From Fennellomyces sp. T-0311 (lineage: Eukaryota > Mucoromycota > Mucoromycetes > Mucorales > Lichtheimiaceae): a DNA stretch of 64,000 bases. The stretch covers positions 1 to 64,000 of the forward strand of contig JALLLT010000029.1 of the NCBI GenBank assembly GCA_025266875.1. The letters run 5' to 3'. Shown one piece after another: positions 45,944 to 58,278 of this stretch. The notes below the pieces were generated by a model. It made no database searches. It saw only the letters and a program-made list of their open reading frames with translations, and had not been told where the DNA came from. A program made the position numbers and the translations under genes. Each line of letters begins with the position of its first letter. Positions within the stretch are counted from its first letter, which is position 1.

Positions 45944-48900
45944 ATGAGCAACTCAAAGGCGAATCTTAAAGCTGCCCGCGAAGCCATTGGCGCCAAAAAA
46001 TTCGACGATGCTGTCAAGGCCTGCAATCGTATTCTTCTATGGGAATCAGGAAACTACAATGCGTAAGCTCACTATTCCAATAATTGCTCGACGGCAATAA
46101 CGATCATGCATGTAGTTGGGTGTTCCTCGGTGTTGCGTACACTGGCTTAGAAAATGACGAAGAAGCAGTGAAATCGTATCGTCGTGCCATTGAGCTCAAC
46201 CCAGATCAAATGCTTGCTTGGCAGGGCTTGGTCAGCTTTTATGAGAAACGTGGACAAAAGGAGGAAATGGCCAAGATAATACACGAAATCCTACCCAAGG
46301 TCATTGAAAGGTTGGGTCTCCAAGGTGAAACACGTTTCCTAGGTCGTCTAACCTGCTGATAGTGGTGATGGCAATCGACTTGGCGACTATCTCAACAAAC
46401 TTGTAGACGTGTACGAGAACACGGATCAGGATAAGGTAGAGACCGATCTGCTTCTAGATGAATCTAGTTTCTGATTCTTTGTGTGTTTAGTACATTGTTA
46501 CGCTGAAGCTCTTCCTGCCCGACAGTCCATACTACGATATTATAAAAGATACAAAGGCAATGCGCCAACCTATTGATATCTGGACAACCATCACCAACCT
46601 CACCGAAGCAGATCAGGCAAAGATGGTGGAAAGCCGGGTCCATTCGCGACGTATGGGTGTCCATGCCGGCCCAGCTGAAGAAGTTCGTGCACAGGTTGAA
46701 GCGGAAGTTTACTCGAAGTCACAACTTGGCGAAATGTATGAGAACTTGTTAAAACTGGCAGAAGCACCCGATACGAATCGTTCGTTGCAGCTCAAGTTGC
46801 TCAATTTCTGGTTCAAACGCCTACCTGGCGTCCCCGAAAAGTACAAGGTACATATGCTTCGAATACGCAAGAACCGAACTGATCCCGTCTATCAGTTGTA
46901 TAATAGTATCATTGATCTTGCCAACACGCTTGTCCAAGCCGACGTCAATGACCCCCTTCCTTACGAAATCCTGATAGAATTCACAGATGCGAAAGAAATC
47001 AGTACGTTGACAACAGTGGATGCTCAATACTTCTCTAAACATATTATCTATAGGTCAGTACGACAAGAATCTGCTGAATATCATTGACTCTAGATTCCCT
47101 GAAACTGGTCTTGCCAAGCTTATCCAGGGATTATGTCAGTATGGGGCAGACGAGATCGATCAAGCATTTGACTTATTTGGGGTAATGAAAAGCTTTAATG
47201 TCTACCTCGATATACTTACTGCTCATCACAGGAAGGAATGGATCTTGTCCCCGGAAGTTTGTTTGGCTATCAATGCCTGTCTTGGATTTATTACCAGTGC
47301 AAAGAGTACGAAACCGGACTTGAGTATGCTACAAAGGGCCGAGATTTGGTGCGCAAAAAGTCTCGTGAAACTGGAAAAATGCTAGAAAAGTACGCAGTGA
47401 CAGCTGTTTTGATATTTAAAGGCAAACTGACGTAAAATCAATACTTAGAGTCTTTATATCCATGGAGCTTTGTATGGCACACTGCTACCGTCATTTGGAT
47501 ACGAAGTACTATCCAGACGCCATGGCATTATACAAAAAGGTGATTGCGGTTGAAGAGAACGAAATAAGTGCTTTGGAGGTAAGGCCGGTATATTTCACAC
47601 ATACACACTGATTTTAAGTGTATTTCATCATGCAGGGTATCGGTTTGATTCTACGTGAAGAAGGTCATTTTGATGAAGCGCTTAGCTATTTCGAAAAAGT
47701 CTACGGCTTGGATCGCATGCGACATATTCCGTTGGCAGAAATTGGATGGATTTACTGCGAAAAGCACGACTATGACAAGGCAATTGAGTATATTACTCAA
47801 GCCATTGAATTGGCTGAAGAAGAAGTTGCTGAGTACTACTATCGTCTTGGTCGCGTCTATTGGGCCATTGGGGGTAACTGTTCGACACTATCAAATGCTT
47901 ATTTACTGAGCTAATGACACACTAGGTGAAAAGACACAAGAGGCCCTCAAGTATTTTATGCGAGCCGTCAAACTCAATTCTGAGTTCGCGAGCGGATTCA
48001 CCTACATCGGTCACTACTATCGAGAGGTTAAAGACGACCATGTACGCGCTAAAAAGTGCTATCAAAAGGCATTTATGCTGAACCCGCTCGATACCGATGC
48101 GGCTTTCCATTTGAGCGACTACTATGTCAACGATGGCGAGGCTAACGAAGCCGAGGCAGTCTTCAAGCAGATCACTGAGCTTGTGCCAAAGACTGGATGG
48201 GCTTGGAGAAGGCTTGGCTACGCGACAATGGTAAATCCAAAATACTACTGCAGAAAGTGGGTTCTTTACTAAAACAGATCAAAATAATAGAATACCAACA
48301 AGTATTCAGAGGCAATTACCTGCTTCCAAAAGGCGTTGCGACGTGACACAAGCGACTTGCGATGCTGGGAAGGTCTTGCTGAAGCATATGCTCATGAAGG
48401 ACGGTTTGTTGCGGCTCTCAAAGCATTCGGTCGTGCCACAGACCTCGATCCATCGTCTGTTCATGCGAATTACGAAAAGTCGCTAGTCAAGCAAAAGATT
48501 GGTTTGTTGGATGAAGCGGTTCAAGGATTCATGACAACATTGGAACTTGCAGAAGAGCAGAACAAGCCGAACTATTTGCCAGCAATCAAAGGCCTTGCCG
48601 ATACGTATCTTGAGCAGGCAAAGGAAGAAATACAACAAGGATTTTTCGGACGTGCTGCGGACAGTTGTGGAAAAGTAATCAAGACATCATTGCTTGGATT
48701 ACAACAAGATTCATCAGTTGTTGGATTCTGGAAACTGATCGGTGATGCATGTACAATTTACCGTATCGTCCCGACAAATCTTCACCTGTGCGCCTACAAT
48801 GAACTGCAACAAGCCATGATACTGCTCTTGGATGGGGGATCACCGCACCAGCAACTTGGATTCCCCGAAAACGACACAAGCTCTGACCTGATGAATGACT

Positions 48901-50900
48901 TTATCAATTTGGATGTTACGGTGGAGGACTTTTACCTCCCGCCCAAAATCGCACTTGGCGTTGTATTGACGTGCGCTGGATTCGCATACAAGAAAGGACT
49001 GGTATTATGCAAGAACCACCGACTTATTACCCCTGGTTTGTGGCATGATCTGGCAATCTTGTACCATTGGATGGCGGAAGAAAATAGATCGGACGAGACT
49101 AAAGGCGACGGACTAGCAGAAACAGCTATGCGTTGTGTGCGAACAGCTCTCAAGCAAGAGCCAGTCCAGTACATGTATTGGAATACGCTGGGTGTCATTG
49201 CAATGCGCGAGTCACCAAAGATCAGCCAACACGCATTAATCAAGGCCATGGAATTGAATAGCAGGGTGAGAAGACGAGGCACAAAAGTGATACGCGGTTA
49301 CTGAATTGCGTCAACAGAGCGCGGTCCCGTGGACAAATTATGGGTTTCTGTGTTTGTCGCGCCAGGATTACGAGTTGGCAAACCAAGCGTTCGATATGGC
49401 TCATGCGCTGGATCCTGAATGGATCTCAGCGTGGGTGGGACAAGCGTACGTGGCGTCGCTCTGGGGCACATCGGATGCAGGCGGTATCTTCCAACATGCG
49501 TTTGAATCAAGCAATGGCACTGCGGTAAGATCAACGAAAAAGTTAATTATCCGTGTTTAATTGGTCTAACCATTTCCGGATAGACGGAATCCAGCTATGG
49601 ATATGCCGAAACAGCGTTTACGCAATTGTCGAGCTTACCCAGTGTGGACGAAAACGGCGTGAACATCATTATATCACCTGCTTTCGCGCTGCAAAAGCTT
49701 ACCGAGCAGAAACTTGATGACGCGCTTGCACTAAACCTTCTCGGGTTGTTGCTCGAGCGGATGGGCCAATATGAACGTGCGTCAGAAGCACTTGCTGGTG
49801 CGATCTTGGCACTGGAGTCACAGGCCGAACATGGACGTATCACGGAAGAAGACATGAAACAAAAGGTGGCTAAGGTCCACTGCAACCTGGGTCGCACATT
49901 GTGTGCAAATGAAGATTTCGAGGGTGCCATAGCCAGTTACCACAGTGCACTGGAGCATTGCACCGGATCTTCACGTGTATACTGCCAATTAGGCGCAGGC
50001 GTTGCCTATTACTTTATGGATCAGCTGGAAGAGTCTCTGAGTATGTTTGAAACAGCATTGAATGAAACAGAAAGTGATGCGGATCTGCGGATGGATGTCA
50101 CTGTGCTACTGAGCAAGGTGCTATGGGCCCTCGGCGGAGATGAACAGCGTGCAGTTGCCAAGGATCAGATGTTTTCGAGGTAAATAGGAACGTGAACAGG
50201 CTACGGCAAATAGGCTAATGGATGCGCAAAAAGCATTGCCGATAATCCGAACTATCTTCCCGCCATCTTTTCATTGTGTGTGATGGGCATTCTTGAGGAC
50301 GACGACACTCTCACCGATGCAGCGCTGCAGGAATTGGGCAATATGCCTGTGGATGTGGCATGTGAGTGTAAAACGGGCAGAGCAGGAAACAATCTGGAGA
50401 TTAACAATTATCAGTTGAGACGGACAGGGATCAGAGGATATCATGGCTGTTTTCACGATACTATCGACTGAAGGTTCGTTTTTTGCATAACGATGGCTTA
50501 ATATAAATCTGCTGACATACAACTGCGACGCATTTAGAACAACCCAGAGCAGGCGATCAGATCACTTGCAAAGAGTGTCCATCGATTGCCTTGGATGGCC
50601 GGATTGTGGAATCATTTAGCTTCGGATGTCTTGCAGTGTCGTGACACTTTACAATCATGTGCCAGAACCCAGGGTTCCATCACTTTCTCAGCCTTAACAA
50701 TGACCACAAACTCCAAGACAACCACGGCTGATGCAAAGGCCGAGGCATATGAACACGCAGCACAAGCTTCACTTGCCGACGGTGATGATGAAAGTGCTAA
50801 GCAACAAGCGAATCGTGCTGTCATGATAGCGCCTTGGCGAATTCATGCCTGGAAAGCCATGGCTGCTGTTCACCAAACCCCGAAAAATGCCCTTGTGTAA
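45944..50900 (+). CDS. SKI3: SKI3 / TTC37, TPR scaffold of the Ski complex
   Basis: Ski3 holds the Ski2 helicase and Ski8 together and feeds mRNA to the cytoplasmic exosome for 3'-5' decay. ATG 45944 (MSNSKANLKAAREAIGAKKF), stop TAA 50898-50900, over a dozen short introns, roughly 1,380 residues, close to yeast Ski3. TPRs are visible throughout, for example FLGVAYTGLENDEEAVKSY, RAIELNPDQMLAWQGL, GWIYCEKHDYDKAIEYI, LAEAYAHEGRFVAALKAFGR, GFLCLSRQDYELANQAF and NLGRTLCANEDFEGAIASY. The central block TNRSLQLKLLNFWFKRLPG and the tail ANRAVMIAPWRIHAWKAM are typical of the family. It is 178 bp downstream of the Zds gene, same strand. Confidence 0.9.
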
Positions 50901-50979
50901 CTGGTGATGTCATGCTGATGATCCCGATGTCATGCCTATTTTTGGATCCAACCATTTTTGCTCTTTCCCTTTCAAAAAG

Positions 50980-50987
50980 TATATAAA
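50980..50987 (+). promoter_or_regulatory. TATA box of PMP3
   Basis: TATATAAA, 48-55 bp upstream of the PMP3 ATG at 51035, in the 135-bp gap after SKI3. Confidence 0.55.
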
Positions 50988-51034
50988 GGCTTACAATTGT
51001 TACTGCGGATAAATCCATTGCACACTATTAAATC

Positions 51035-51386
51035 ATGCCATTGACTTGTTCCGATTTCTGCAAAATCATCTTTGGTAATGTCTGCCAACACCACCTTCTC
51101 GACACTGACCGGCTAACCATTCATCCATTTAGCCATTGTCTTACCTCCACTTGGCGTTTTCTTTGAGCGAGGTATGGCTTCCTACACGTTTTGCAACTGA
51201 ACCCTTTTAACCCTTCAACCCTTTTTTCTAGGATGCACCTGTGATCTCCTTATCAACATTGCTCTCACATGCCTTGGATACATTCCCGGTATCAGTAAGT
51301 TTGAAAAGTTACTTGCTCTCAGAAACACGTCGCAATTAACACTCCTCCGTGTAGTTCACGCGCTATACATTATAGTAAAATATTAG
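51035..51386 (+). CDS. PMP3: Plasma membrane proteolipid 3 (PMP3 / UPF0057)
   Basis: Small hydrophobic protein of the plasma membrane that affects membrane potential and cation sensitivity. Four exons (51035-51074, 51133-51171, 51232-51294, 51355-51386) give 57 residues. All introns are GT-AG and 58-60 nt long. The family signature is complete: two membrane helices, L-P-P-L-G-V-F-F-E-R-G-C at the first, then D-L-L-I-N-I-A-L-T-C-L-G-Y-I-P-G-I in the second, ending I-H-A-L-Y-I-I-V-K-Y. Each exon is too short to stand out as an open frame. Stop TAG 51384-51386. Confidence 0.92.
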
Positions 51387-51544
51387 CATCGGCCTTCGGT
51401 CCCTTGACCATTCTAAACACATCATATACTCTTCTATCACTACGCAATTCGATTACGTGTCTAGAGTCACTCCGTCTCCTTATGTATATTGTACCATTCC
51501 ATACTATCGATAAGCATTAAATTATTACCCATTTATCCGTGATT

Positions 51545-51903
51545 TCTACTCCCAGCACTTTAGTGCCAAGAGATTAGCAACACACCGCTTTTGCGATTGT
51601 GCGGAGCATGACTCCTGTCAAAATGCTATGCAGACGAACTGCACTTGCAGTATTATTAGCAACGTTCACGATCGTTTGAATCTAGTCCAGGGATCACCAT
51701 TTCCGATTCCCAAATGTACGTTCGATCTAGCTCTGTGTTACTGTTCAAGATCCGTTTAAAGAATTAAATGTATAACGTCTGCAAACATGTTTTAAGCAGG
51801 CGCAATCACTACCTCCGATGAATCCTGCGTTCGTGCTTTTGCTAACAAAGGCATGAATATTGCTCCGCGTAGTCCAATGAACGTTATTCTGCAAGTATAC
51901 TAG
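51545..51903 (+). CDS. Candidate cysteine-rich coding exons, unrecognised
   Basis: A plus-strand frame open from about 51545 reads C-D-C-A-E-H-D-S-C, five residues, N-C-T-C, then runs to S-P-F-P-I-P-K. A good donor (GTACGT at 51716) joins, in frame, an exon after TTAAGCAG starting near 51801 (AITTSDESCVRAFANKG). That exon ends at TAG 51901-51903 or at another donor. Spliced, it has seven spaced cysteines, as in small secreted fungal proteins. No start codon or signal peptide was found upstream in frame. It could be the middle of a broken gene. Confidence 0.3.
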
Positions 51904-51994
51904 CAAAACAAATGCTCGATTATTAGCCTATCTCTGGGTGACATGAAGGACACGTAACGTATCTCTTATCGGTGTCCCACCATGGCAAGTTGTT

Positions 51995-52800
51995 CTCCTC
52001 CTCCAATTATTCCTCACCATAGACTTTGGCATAAATTTTCTTGATGTTGGCATTCACCTTTGGTTTCAAAACATTGAACGTTGTATACTCTAATGAGATC
52101 GTCCCATTTCGCTATGCCTTGACCAGATGCACGCATAGACTTACAGCCCTTCAGTTCTTTATCACCTTCTGTGTACTTGAGGACGGCGGTGATATGGTCA
52201 GTCCTCTTGCTTACTTTAATTATTTATAAGCGTATTCCTGTCAATTTGACTGAATCCAACACGCAAGTGGTGGCATTCAACGTTCAAAAGCCTAAACAAT
52301 GCCTTGGGTGTTGATTTATCCATATCATGAAGAACATCGATATCCATCCGGCCCACTTGAGATTTTCCGGGCGTCTTGAGAGCCGTGCCCATTGTTAATG
52401 TGGGCTATCTACAGTCCAAGCTGATGTTCTCAATATTTGCATATAAGCACATAAGCTGTATCAGGTTGTCCAGAAAATCTCCATTCACGGCTTTCTGAAC
52501 TCGGTTAAGAAGAAAAATCATCCATGCTGCTGACAAGTAGCTGGATATCATCACCAACAAATATAGGTTCGACGAGTCGATAAGTACAGCAGGGCTCTTT
52601 CTGATACGGGTGTTTGAATGTGAATCATTTCAGATTTTCGCTTGCATGAAGAGTGCCTTGAGTCGATCGATCGAAATTATTCCTTGGCCATATCGTTGAA
52701 CATGTTTCGGTTCTGTCTCTGGAACAACACCAATGATAGACCAATAGTTTAAAGAAATATATACTCAAGTGCCATTGTCTTTCGTCGAAAAAGTATGTTC
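51995..52800 (-). pseudogene. Decayed minus-strand coding region, unrecognised
   Basis: Minus-strand stretches look coding but are broken. A block near 52680-52770 reads LVLFQRQNRNMFNDMAKE; another near 52250-52350 reads VLHDMDKSTPKALFRLLN and VECHHLRVGFSQ. HITAVLKYTEGDKELKGC ... GIAKWDDLIRV is followed by a frame change into a Lys-rich end (NANIKKIYAKVYGEE, stop about 52016). Stops and at least one shift separate them. No family recognised; a decayed mobile-element protein is possible. Confidence 0.35.
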
Positions 52801-52999
52801 AGATAACAGCAGTTTAAATCCAGGAACTCGACGGGCGGCTCGCACGTCATGGCTTTATAAGTGGATGAAAAATGGAAAGCGTAAATCCGTCAAAAGTTCT
52901 CTATGCGTAGATGGGAAGCCACCTCTTCTTATGTCAATTTAACACAAAATATTTCAAGGCCGTTCATTTTTTTTAAAAAAAAAAGCAAAAGCAAAAGCA

Positions 53000-53690
53000 A
53001 ACGTTTTATTAACGACGGAGTTCCCAAACGGCCACCACTTCTTCATCCGTCAGTTCCCTGATGTGGTGAAACAGCCACAGATGATAAGAATAGAATGTAT
53101 TTCCTATCAGATAACACATATCGGTTCAACGTCATCACTAAGCGTACATACATAGTAACTTGTCTACACAGATTAAGGATTTCACCGTATGAACAAATGA
53201 GATTAACCCAACAGGGCATGGAAGTGACTCCAATAGAGCAATGTGGTCATTACACTGCAGGGCAGGTATCAAAGACATCTCCAGATCCGCATGGTCAGAA
53301 CAAAAGAAAGGATCCTATACGTCCCCTATCCATTCAGGCAATTCTGAAGACGAGACACTATCTAAACTTCCATCGCTGATTCAATGCACAAAAATATATA
53401 AAAGCATAAAGCTTTGCATTTAATAAAGCATATCTGAAACTTCAAAAATACTTTTATAAATCTCTTTTACTATTTGTACCGTTGATCCACCTCACAGGAT
53501 AAATTGTAATGCCTAGGTAAACATAATTTCATGAGCCACTGACGATCATGACTACCCGTAATATTACTACCTGACCCTCATTTAACCGTCAGGCTCGTCA
53601 AAAGAGGGCAGGCACATATCTGCAAAGGACGCGTTCTCTTGCTGCCGAATGGAGTTTTTGCAATGCTCTGCACTGCTCATGACAACATCC
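53000..53690. other. Stretch without a supported gene
   Basis: An A-rich tract with AAAAGC repeats lies just upstream at 52974-53000. The plus-strand frames between 53095 and 53423 have no domain or splice support. Confidence 0.4.
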
Positions 53691-53744
53691 TATGAAGGTA
53701 TTCTGAATATAAGAGTCTGCACGTACTTGACTTACTGCATTAAC

Positions 53745-55330
53745 TGACCTGAAGTACGTTCATCACCTGAAATGCACCCAACATGACATCAAAATTGCTG
53801 CTGCTTTGCGGGAGATAAAATGTGCCGATTTCCGTTAACCTGTAAATACCGTGGTACTTAAGGTCCATGGCTAGCGCACGGCAGGTGAAGCCTATGATTA
53901 GCATTTAATAAAACCTGACAAATGCGAGAGACCGATTAAAATAAAAACATACCTTCACTGATAAGGCCGCAGATTGTAATCCCTTCCATATCACCTTCGT
54001 TTCGTGCAATTCGATCAACGCAATCCTTCATACAGTTACCAAGTTTAACCAGATCGTCGCTGTGACTCGATCGTGGCGATTTGCATTCCATCAAGAGCAT
54101 GAGCTCACTGCGATCTCTATCACAAGTGTACACGCTAAATTCGCCTTTGCGACCTTGAGCCTCGTCGTTTGTTCTTCGTTGTCGTTCCGTAGTTGCAGGA
54201 ATGTTTCCGTTGGCGCTACAATACGTATGAGTAATTGTGCATGTTTTAAGTAACCTTGTGCTTTCATACCCTTCGGTAAAAATGGTCGAGCTGTTTGGGA
54301 AATAGGTGGTAAGGATAGGAAATAGGATGTTCCTAGCGAATGTATCTTCCTTCACACGGGAAGGGATATATTATGCACTGCACGACACCAATCTATCTCA
54401 ATACAGAAAGATTTGTCAGCTTGTATGATACAGTACTTTCTTTAATGCTTACAATTTGTGATAGGTATCTTGGAATTTCATACCATTATCTGTACCATCT
54501 TCAAAGCACCATTGACGTACGATGCGCTTTGTATTGTCGGTACTTGATCGTGCAACCTTATAATAGATAAAGCAGTAAGGTACCAGGTTCCTAGCCATTA
54601 TTTTGCAGCTGTCTTTTTACCTTGTTGATGCGGTGGCATCAGATCACACGATAATATCTTGTGGTTGTAACATAAAACCCTGTATTCACCAGAGTCCAAA
54701 CTCTTGTAAACGTTCTGTTGCCTACAATGGTCCTCCGATTCGTTCCTAAGCGGATGGCACGCCAAAAACCGAGTAAAAAGCGGAGGAGGGGGGAAACGCA
54801 AGGTAATGTAGATATTAAAGTCGAACGGATAGTATGCTCAGACCTTGAAATAACGCGAGGGTGAGGAAAAAGCGGGGGGGAGGGCTCGCTGTCATTGTGA
54901 CGACTTGGGTATATAACAAATAAAGTTTAGAGCACTAAGTGTAATTGACAGATATTTTTAGCTGTTGTAATCAATCTTTCAGCACGCGAAACTTACAGTC
55001 GGTCCACAACAGAAATATTTTCTAGGCGACGAGCAGCAGCAACAACATCTTTTCTCTACGCCAAAAAGTGATCGGTCAAGTCGGTGCCGTCTTCCGAGAT
55101 CCACTGAGGAAGCAAAGTAAAACTGAGTAACAGTATGTACAATGGCAAACGTTTGTCACAAACAAACCTTTTTCGGTTCTTCAGGCAGCTCATACTGTTG
55201 CAGACCATTTCCATCAAGGTACATCAAAGTGATGAACGGCCGAGTGGGTGCTGCTTCATCTTCGCTAGTGCTACTCTCATCACCACTGGGAATATAAGTA
55301 CCATCCGAGGAAGAACCCTCTTCGTCCTGT
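53745..55330 (-). pseudogene. Multi-exon gene of an unrecognised fungal family, with an in-frame stop
   Basis: At least four exon-like blocks line up on the minus strand. They are: an acidic Ser-rich start (GSSSDGTYIPSGDES ... PFITLMYLDGNGLQQYELPE, about 55330-55170); WISEDGTDLTDHFL with an in-frame TAG, then VVAARRLENISVVDR (about 55108-54998); RFPPPPLFTRFLACHPLR to LSCDLMPPHQQ (about 54825-54630); and FARNILFPILTTYFPNSS ... MLLMECKSPRSSHSDD ... GITICGLISEG (54355-53940), then CRALAMDLKYHGIYRLTE ... FDVMLGAFQVMNVLQ (53895-53750). The E-C-K-S-P and H-S-D-D-L-V-K-L-G-N pieces recall a large Mucoromycota protein family of unknown role. The TAG suggests a pseudogene, unless a short intron removes it. 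Confidence 0.45.
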
Positions 55331-55685
55331 AACCAAAATGTTACGGCGCAATCTAATTTAGCAGTTTTGTGTATTTTTACCTCTTTGATTGATTCTTGCT
55401 CATCTTAGTCTTATCTTCTTGTTACTGTTAAGCGTGGCGTTTAATGTAACAAGGTATATTAGATAATATGATATACATGTCGTATGAATCATATCATCCA
55501 CCGCTGGACGATCCTTCACCATAATTATCGGTTGCTTGATGGATAAGCGGTTAGAAATAAGTCGGTTGTAAAGTATCCTTTGTGTCATACCGAAAATCCA
55601 TGCTTCTTATGTTGTAAGTAGCTTTCAAATTCTGCACAGGTTGCTTTCTTTCTAAGCTCTTGCTCCGTATAGGCATCAAGCGTTT

Positions 55686-56353
55686 TTGATTTCAACACCT
55701 AACACCAAATTAGATCTAAGCTTGGAATGGGTTGAACGAGAATTATACCAAGAAGTCGTTGTCAAGTTATTGTTGCGCCCATTTCTGAGCCATACAAGGA
55801 TGCCAACACGCCATGTTCGCAACCCGGAGACGAAAGTCGGCTTCAGCTGCGCTGTGGTCATTTATGTCGGATGCTGCGAAGCATTTGACAATGTTGAATT
55901 TGGTGTCTGCATATCTCTTGATGAATCCAGTAAAAAGGAGCGTGGTAATAAAGAGAAGAAAGGATGTGAAGACGGGGAAAGAGGTGGAAAAGCAAAAGTT
56001 ATCAAGAGGACAGGCTATGTATATCCTCTAGTGGGTTTCATTATTAAGTCCCAGAACAACAGGGTAGCACATGGTAGTGAGTTCTTTGTTGGCAGTCAAC
56101 GCGACTACAAGACCTATGTGATATGTCGCGGTCGAACGGGAAACGTAGGACACGAAATGTCCGAGATTGCAATCCGGATTAACGATTTGACTGAAGAACT
56201 TCCTGCAGCTTCATTGAAACTAAAAAGGCCCCAATAAAGCTCATTAAGTTTGCTTAGAAGGAGTGCAATATATTCACAAAAGCGATGTGCCCATCGAAGG
56301 TCCATTCCCGGAGTTCACCGATGAATGCGCGATAGTGAAGTACATTGTTCGTT
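55686..56353 (+). CDS. Unrecognised protein, two exon-like blocks, start unresolved
   Basis: An open frame of 183 codons (55686-56237) with Lys/Glu-rich middle carries segments that look protein-like: VKLLLRPFLSHTRMPTRHV, CAVVIYVGCCEAFDNVEFGV, YPLVGFIIKSQNNR, VICRGRTGNVGHEMSEIAI. It has no ATG at its 5' end, so an upstream exon is likely. A second block after CTTAG (from about 56258) reads VQYIHKSDVPIEGPFPEFT ... ECAIVKYIVRSMEGG and ends at a good donor (GTAAGT, 56371). I do not recognise the family. It may be part of the decayed gene group of this region. Confidence 0.35.
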
Positions 56354-56559
56354 CCATGGAGGGAGGTGACGGTAAGTTTAAAAGAGCAAAAATGTTTTTT
56401 GGGCGCGTGGTACACTTTTTTTTTCATATGAAAACAGACAACATGCATAAACAAAAAGCCAACATGACCAACTTATTTATCGGATAGGCCCATTATGGTA
56501 GCGCTCATGGGAGATTGTTTGGCGATAACTACGCGAAAAGACATCGTAGAAACATGTAA

Positions 56560-56810
56560 CAAGTGTCATACGAGATCGCAAAAATTGCTTATTTTAATGA
56601 AATGACCAAGGTAAACTGCTTTATTGGAAGAAGCCGCTCTTCGATTCAATATCGGAAGGCCATAACCGGTTTGCCAATCTGCATTGTTGGCCATGCTCAT
56701 GTTCACGACGGCCACTCTTTTACAATTTGGGTCCCGACTTGACACGTTATCATGGAACCTTTTACTCACACAAGAGACCATGCAGCACCTGTCTCCATTC
56801 ACATCGTGGT
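56560..56810 (+). pseudogene. Coding-like fragment resembling the upstream block
   Basis: In frame from about 56560: V-S-Y-E-I-A-K-I-A-Y-F-N-E-M-T-K, then QYRKAITGLPICIVGHAH ... SFTIWVPT and a stop, then HAAPVSIHIVVDASFSDVW. The first piece resembles VGHEMSEIAIRINDLTEE of the block about 400 bp upstream, hinting at a local duplication. Broken by stops; no family recognised. Confidence 0.3.
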
Positions 56811-57502
56811 GGATGCCAGCTTCTCTGATGTCTGGTAAGGAAGTGAAGTCATCGACTTCGTGGGCGCAAGGTGATTCTTGCATCCAACTCTTCTTAGCAG
56901 TGCAACGTATTGGGATGCCTCTGGTATACTTGATATGCAAGGACATCACGGCGTATGTTGCTGCTGCGTGGTCGTCAGTGTACCCAGCCATCGGAGATCT
57001 TTCCCCAGGTAGACTTACAATGAGTACACGACGGAGAAAGTTGGATAGTAACGACGCTATTTTTCAGAGCCATGATATACCGCTCGTTTCATCGCGGATA
57101 TATGACGCACTTTCCTCGGATTATGTTTGCCAAGTGTACTGTCTGATTCTCATGTATATCGTACTTTTACGTCCAAAGTATTACTTAAGGTTATACGTAT
57201 ATTACTTTACACAGCATCTCAAGGCTGCGCCTGGCCTCACAAACTTTTGCTTATCTCTGAAATGTATAATTTACTTTATCTCTGTGCTGCCTGCCAAGAA
57301 AGTAAATTGATGCATTCATGAATTATGATGCTCATTGATCATTGTTGATTTTCAGTACTTTACTGCGTTAGGATTATGCTACTACGAAGGGAATGAGCCA
57401 GGGCTGTCAGGCATGTATCTCCCACTTTGTGTGTAAACTCAAGTAGGCTTAACTGAGATAAAAAAAATACTTCCTATCTGATCGGTCTCTCAAAAAGAAC
57501 AT

Positions 57503-58278
57503 TCACTTTGCCATCTTCTTTGCTTTATGCTCATCATTTGACCACTTTTTTCCATCACACACTCTCTGAAAAGCAAATGTTGCGAGACGAGTCAACTCCA
57601 AAGCTTGATCCAATCGAGTGGTTGTTTTCTCACTGAACTTGCTGCGAGACCAGAAACTACTTGCCACCATCTGAACCCACCTAGGCGATTTTGAGGGAAA
57701 TGACAGGCCAATCGACAATAATATATGTAATCCCAATGGTAGATAGTGTAAAACGTACATCACGGTCTCGCCCAGAGCAGTCTCATCTATCAATACAACG
57801 CAGGAGAAGAAAATAGTTTACGAACAACAAATGAAAAAGGAATTCACGAACCATTGTACGCAATCGATACCAAATAATCGCTCCACATTAGTAACACAGC
57901 TGTAAGCCCAGAACAGACCCTAGAGTAGGTCCCTATGAATGAAATGAATTATTTCCCATCCTCTGCATATGTAAGAAATGATGCCACAAACGAGTTTCTC
58001 AAATACTGTGCGTGTTTTTAATCCAAAGCTAAAGCCGTCAAGGCCGATCTGTGTCCAATAAATTAAAACTACTATATTTTCAAAATGGAATTGTCGATAT
58101 TATAGATACCCGATTTAGAGCACTGAGCCAATTCGTGGTGCCGCCCACGCTGGTCATTGAATGATGCAAATATCTGGCGTTTTAATTTTTCAGCAGGCAA
58201 CGAGACTGTATGTATTGGACGTTGATCATTGAAAGCCGTTATTATAGAATACGATAAATTAGTTGTAGCTATTCTCAT
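57503..58278 (-). CDS. Unrecognised multi-exon gene, structure partly unresolved
   Basis: Minus-strand exon-like blocks join in frame. ITAFNDQRPIHTVSLPAEK ... ASFNDQRGRHHELAQCSKS is joined over a GTATCT...ATAG intron (about 58110-58070) to VVLIYWTQIGLDGFSFGL, then TRTVFEKLVCGIISYIC. Next is TAVLLMWSDYLVSIAYN, joined over another intron to DETALGETVMYVLHYLPLG ... SPRWVQMVASSFW, ending ...AKKMAK at 57503. The junction near 57920 could not be resolved without a stop codon, so a frameshift is possible. An A/S-F-N-D-Q-R motif occurs twice in the first block. No domain recognised. Confidence 0.4.

Noticed and set aside
56566..57310. Large overlapping open frames on both strands (141 and 208 codons)
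   Set aside because: Neither has a domain; a third, interrupted frame looks more protein-like, so both are probably shadows.
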